Source: Blautia caecimuris
Lineage (GTDB): Bacteria; Bacillota; Clostridia; Lachnospirales; Lachnospiraceae
Direction: 5' to 3'
Length of the DNA stretch: 64,000 bases
NCBI RefSeq assembly: GCF_024622975.1
Contig: NZ_JANJZT010000006.1
Location: 62,001 to 126,000, forward strand
Shown: positions 61,406 to 64,000 of the stretch, one piece after another
How positions within the stretch are numbered: the first letter of the stretch is position 1
How the letters are laid out: each line of letters starts with the position of its first letter
Notes under the pieces: model-generated
What the model was told of the DNA's origin: nothing
What the model saw: only the letters and a program-made list of their open reading frames with translations
Databases searched by the model: none
Position numbers and translations under genes: made by a program

Positions 61406-62356
61406 ATGAACGAGATTACAGTACCGATTTATCTGATAACGGGTTTTCTGGAAAGCGGCAAAACCTCTTTCCTGAATTTTACCCTGCAGCAGGATTATTT
61501 TTATACAGAAGGAACTACTCTTCTGATTCTCTGTGAAGAAGGGGAAGTGGAATACGATAAGGCTGTTCTGGAAATGAGCAATACCGTAGTGGAGATCATT
61601 GAAAAAGAAGAAGACCTTACGACAGACCGCCTTGCTGCCATGAATATTCTGTACCAGCCGGAACGGGTGATCATTGAGTACAACGGCATGTGGCTTGTAA
61701 GCAACTTTGAAAAAATGCAGAAGCCGGAGGGCTGGGGCGTGGAGCAGCAGATCACCTGCGTAGATGCCAGCACCTTCCAGATGTATATGGCAAATATGAA
61801 ATCCATTTTTATGGATATGGTAAGAAACAGCGATATGGTTGTGTTTAACCGCTGCAAAAAAGAGGATCCTCTTGCAACCTACAGAAGAGGGATCAAGGTG
61901 GCAAATCAGAGAGCGGAAGTTATTTTTGAGGACGAGGAAGGCGAGCTTGACGATATTTTCCAGGATGAGATGCCTTTTGATGTCAATGCTCCTGTGATCG
62001 ATATTTTGCCGGAGGATTATGGAATCTGGTTTGTGGACGCTATGGATCATCCGGAAACTTATGTAAATAAAACTGTGAAGTTTAAGGCAAGAGTAATGAA
62101 GCCCAGAGGAATGGGAAGTAAATTCTTTGTTCCGGGCCGTACGGCAATGACCTGCTGTGCAGACGATACAACTTTCCTTGGTTATGTGTGCAAAAGCGCT
62201 TTTGCGCCGAAGCTTCAGCAGGGTCAGTGGGTAGAAGTCACTGCAAAAGTGGGAATTGAAAACCGTATGGAATATCAGGGAGAGGGAATCGTGCTTTACG
62301 CAGATTTTGTAGAGCCATGTGAACCTCTGGAAGAAGAAATGGTATATTTTAATTAA
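61406..62356 (+). CDS. COG0523-like GTPase domain fused to a DUF1980/YcgQ-like domain
   Basis: The 316-residue protein starts with a COG0523-like P-loop domain (Walker A GFLESGKT at 13-20) but has no CxCC motif, so it may not bind metal like its neighbour. The C-terminal part from about residue 205 (WFVDAMDHPETYVNKTVKF, then TAMTCCADDTTFLGYVC with Cys250-Cys251) resembles the beta-rich DUF1980 domain of YcgQ/TIGR03943 proteins, usually encoded beside COG0523 GTPases and a YcgR permease. AGGAGG lies before the ATG. The fusion suggests that the two steps work together in metal trafficking. Confidence 0.72.
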   Translation: MNEITVPIYLITGFLESGKTSFLNFTLQQDYFYTEGTTLLILCEEGEVEYDKAVLEMSNTVVEIIEKEEDLTTDRLAAMNILYQPERVIIEYNGMWLVSNFEKMQKPEGWGVEQQITCVDASTFQMYMANMKSIFMDMVRNSDMVVFNRCKKEDPLATYRRGIKVANQRAEVIFEDEEGELDDIFQDEMPFDVNAPVIDILPEDYGIWFVDAMDHPETYVNKTVKFKARVMKPRGMGSKFFVPGRTAMTCCADDTTFLGYVCKSAFAPKLQQGQWVEVTAKVGIENRMEYQGEGIVLYADFVEPCEPLEEEMVYFN

Positions 62357-62366
62357 GGAGAGCGGC

Positions 62367-62945
62367 ATGTATTTAGTAGTTGGTCTGGGAAATCCAGGAA
62401 GGCAGTATGAAGCCACCCGGCACAACATGGGCTTTGATGTGATCGACCGTCTGGTGGAGGAACACAGGATTCCCCAGGGCGGCGTCAAGTTCAATGCCAT
62501 GTACGGAAAGGGAATCATCGGGGGAGAGCAGGTACTTCTGATGAAACCACTTTCTTATATGAATTTAAGCGGCGGCCCGGTGCGGGATATGGCAAATTAT
62601 TTTAAAATTGATTCGGAAACAGAGATGATCGTTATTTATGACGATATTGATCTGGAGCCGGGACAGCTAAGAATCCGCAAGCAGGGAAGCGCAGGCGGAC
62701 ACAACGGGATCAAAGATCTGATCAGACAGCTTGGAACGCAGAAGTTTGTGCGTATCAAGGTGGGCGTAGGAGCCAAGCCTCAGGGCTGGGATCTGGCAGA
62801 TCATGTACTGGGAAGGTTTTCCACACAGGAGCGCAAACTGGTGGACGAGGCGCAGGAAAGAGCCTGTAAGGCTGTGGAAATGATTCTTTCCAGAGGAACA
62901 GATGCGGCAATGAATGAGTTTAACAAAAAGACGGGGGTCGTATGA
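62367..62945 (+). CDS. pth: Peptidyl-tRNA hydrolase
   Basis: The 192-residue enzyme frees tRNA from prematurely released peptidyl-tRNA. The expected residues are present: Asn9 (GLGNPG), His19 (TRHNMGF) and Asp92 (IVIYDD), each one below the E. coli numbering. The ATG at 62367 has AAGGAG six bases upstream and gives the usual N-terminus. It lies 10 bp after the fusion gene and overlaps mfd by 4 bp; the pth-mfd order is widely conserved in Firmicutes. Confidence 0.95.
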   Translation: MYLVVGLGNPGRQYEATRHNMGFDVIDRLVEEHRIPQGGVKFNAMYGKGIIGGEQVLLMKPLSYMNLSGGPVRDMANYFKIDSETEMIVIYDDIDLEPGQLRIRKQGSAGGHNGIKDLIRQLGTQKFVRIKVGVGAKPQGWDLADHVLGRFSTQERKLVDEAQERACKAVEMILSRGTDAAMNEFNKKTGVV

Positions 62946-64000
62946 AAGCATTTTTGCAGCCTCTGCAGAATCTTGCAGAGATGGAACAAATACGGGAACA
63001 GGCAAAAGATAACCGTGGCGTCCTGGCTGTCAGCGGCTGTATGGAGTCCCAGAAAGCACATATGATATATGGGCTTTCCGGGCTTTTTCCATGTCATCTG
63101 ATCATTTCTGAGGACGAGCGCAGCGCAAAGCAGATTTATGAGGACTATCGTTTTTATGACAAAAATGTTTATTATTATCCGGCAAGAGATCTTCTGTTTT
63201 TTCAGGCGGATATCCACGGAAATCTGCTGATACGGCAGAGGATGCAGGTGATCCGGGCTCTTCTTACTTCAGAAGAGATCACAGTGGTTACAAGTGTGGA
63301 CGGATGTATGGACTTTCTCGCTCCTCTGGAGGAAATCCGGAAGCAGCTTCTCTATTTCCGCAATGACAGCCAGCTTGACATTGATAAATTAAAGACTTCT
63401 CTTGTAAGCATGGGCTACGAGCGTGTGGGACAGGTTGAGATGCCGGGACAGTTCTCGGTGAGAGGCGGGATCATTGATATTTATTCTCTGACAGAAGAAA
63501 ATCCCTGGAGAATCGAGCTGTGGGGGGATGAGATCGATTCAATCCGAAGCTTTGATACTCAGAGCCAGAGATCTCTGGAAAATCTGGAAGAGATTACCAT
63601 TTATCCGGCGGCGGAACAGCAGACAGAAAAAAGCGGTCTGACTTTTCCTGACTATTTTGACCGGGAAAAGACAATGATATTTCTGGACGAGCCGAACCGT
63701 CTTTCCGAAAATGCAAAGGCGGTGGAGGAGGAATTCCGTCAGAGCTGCCGCAACCGTCAGGAAAAAGGAGAGCAGAATCTTTCTGAGGGCTGGATGTGTT
63801 CCTGGGAAGAGGTCTGCCATAAGCTGAATAAACGCAACTGTGTTTCACTTTCTGCTCTGGAGCCCCAAAAAGCAGGGTGGAACATTACCGGAAAGCACAA
63901 TCTGACCGTAAAATCCATGAGCTCTTATCAGAGCAGCTTTGAGCTTCTTGTAAAGGATCTTCAGCAGTACAAAAATCAGGGCTATCAGATCATTCTTATG
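62942..64000 (+). CDS. mfd: Transcription-repair coupling factor, 3'-truncated by window edge
   Basis: The first 353 residues of Mfd are visible and the frame stays open to the window end. The N-terminal UvrB-like module is recognisable: PARDLLFFQADIHGNLLIRQ (cut at PARDLLFFQADIHG) and MPGQFSVRGGIIDIYSL. The helicase motor domains lie outside the window. Mfd removes stalled RNA polymerase and recruits UvrA to lesions. The ATG overlaps the pth stop (ATGA), indicating translational coupling. Confidence 0.92.
   Translation, partial: MKAFLQPLQNLAEMEQIREQAKDNRGVLAVSGCMESQKAHMIYGLSGLFPCHLIISEDERSAKQIYEDYRFYDKNVYYYPARDLLFFQADIHGNLLIRQRMQVIRALLTSEEITVVTSVDGCMDFLAPLEEIRKQLLYFRNDSQLDIDKLKTSLVSMGYERVGQVEMPGQFSVRGGIIDIYSLTEENPWRIELWGDEIDSIRSFDTQSQRSLENLEEITIYPAAEQQTEKSGLTFPDYFDREKTMIFLDEPNRLSENAKAVEEEFRQSCRNRQEKGEQNLSEGWMCSWEEVCHKLNKRNCVSLSALEPQKAGWNITGKHNLTVKSMSSYQSSFELLVKDLQQYKNQGYQIILM

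Overview
The window looks like a chromosomal segment from a spore-forming, anaerobic Gram-positive bacterium of the Lachnospiraceae (Blautia- or Ruminococcus-like). The family placement rests on spore genes (spmA, spmB, a SipL-like DUF3794-LysM protein, GerA-type germinant receptor genes), AGGAGG-type ribosome binding sites, moderate GC, a T-box leader, clostridial-style HtrA and XylFII/LytS/YesN-like sugar sensing. The genus is a guess. No rRNA, tRNA, CRISPR array or intact insertion sequence was seen.

Layout. 1-8.4 kb: 3' part of a YhgE/Pip membrane protein, a four-cluster ferredoxin, an HtrA-type protease, a nucleoside hydrolase, a DEDDh exonuclease and a D-Ala-D-Ala carboxypeptidase. 8.7-18 kb: a sugar-sensing and uptake locus made of a membrane-anchored binding protein, a YesM-type histidine kinase, a YesN-type regulator, a binding lipoprotein and a ChvE-MmsA-MmsB ABC transporter. 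18-27 kb: a C69 dipeptidase, a nonsense-interrupted AlbA/Schlafen-type gene, and an isoleucine T-box controlling ileS, which overlaps glgP. 27.3-35.8 kb: spmA and spmB, normally neighbours, are separated by about 7 kb. The intervening block holds two FAD oxidoreductases, a DUF1667 protein and a LarA-like protein in one overlapping operon, then a MATE exporter behind a leader RNA (candidate guanidine-IV riboswitch), and an XRE regulator with a DUF2975 membrane protein. 35.9-37.8 kb: a two-gene ATPase plus HNH nuclease unit resembling Septu (PtuAB) anti-phage defence, with its own promoter.

38-49.3 kb: aldo/keto reductase, acyltransferase, PrcB-like lipoprotein, SipL-like protein, ispE, a GntR regulator, a germination operon whose second gene fuses GerAB and GerAC, glutamate racemase and DUF1934. 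49.8-55.7 kb: an extracytoplasmic cluster of two divergent tandem deacetylase-like proteins, a trigger-factor-like foldase lipoprotein and a canonical peptidoglycan-type deacetylase. 56-59.6 kb: an orphan MNT nucleotidyltransferase coupled to a GH13 amylase, then glgB. 59.8-64 kb: an HPr-like small protein, two COG0523/CobW-type proteins (one with a tandem His-rich repeat, one fused to a DUF1980-like domain), pth and the 5' part of mfd.

The most interesting items are the Septu-like pair, the LarA-like/flavoprotein operon and candidate riboswitch inside the split spmA-spmB locus, the CobW-DUF1980 fusion, the GerAB-GerAC fusion, and the T-box that appears to put glycogen phosphorylase under tRNA-Ile control.
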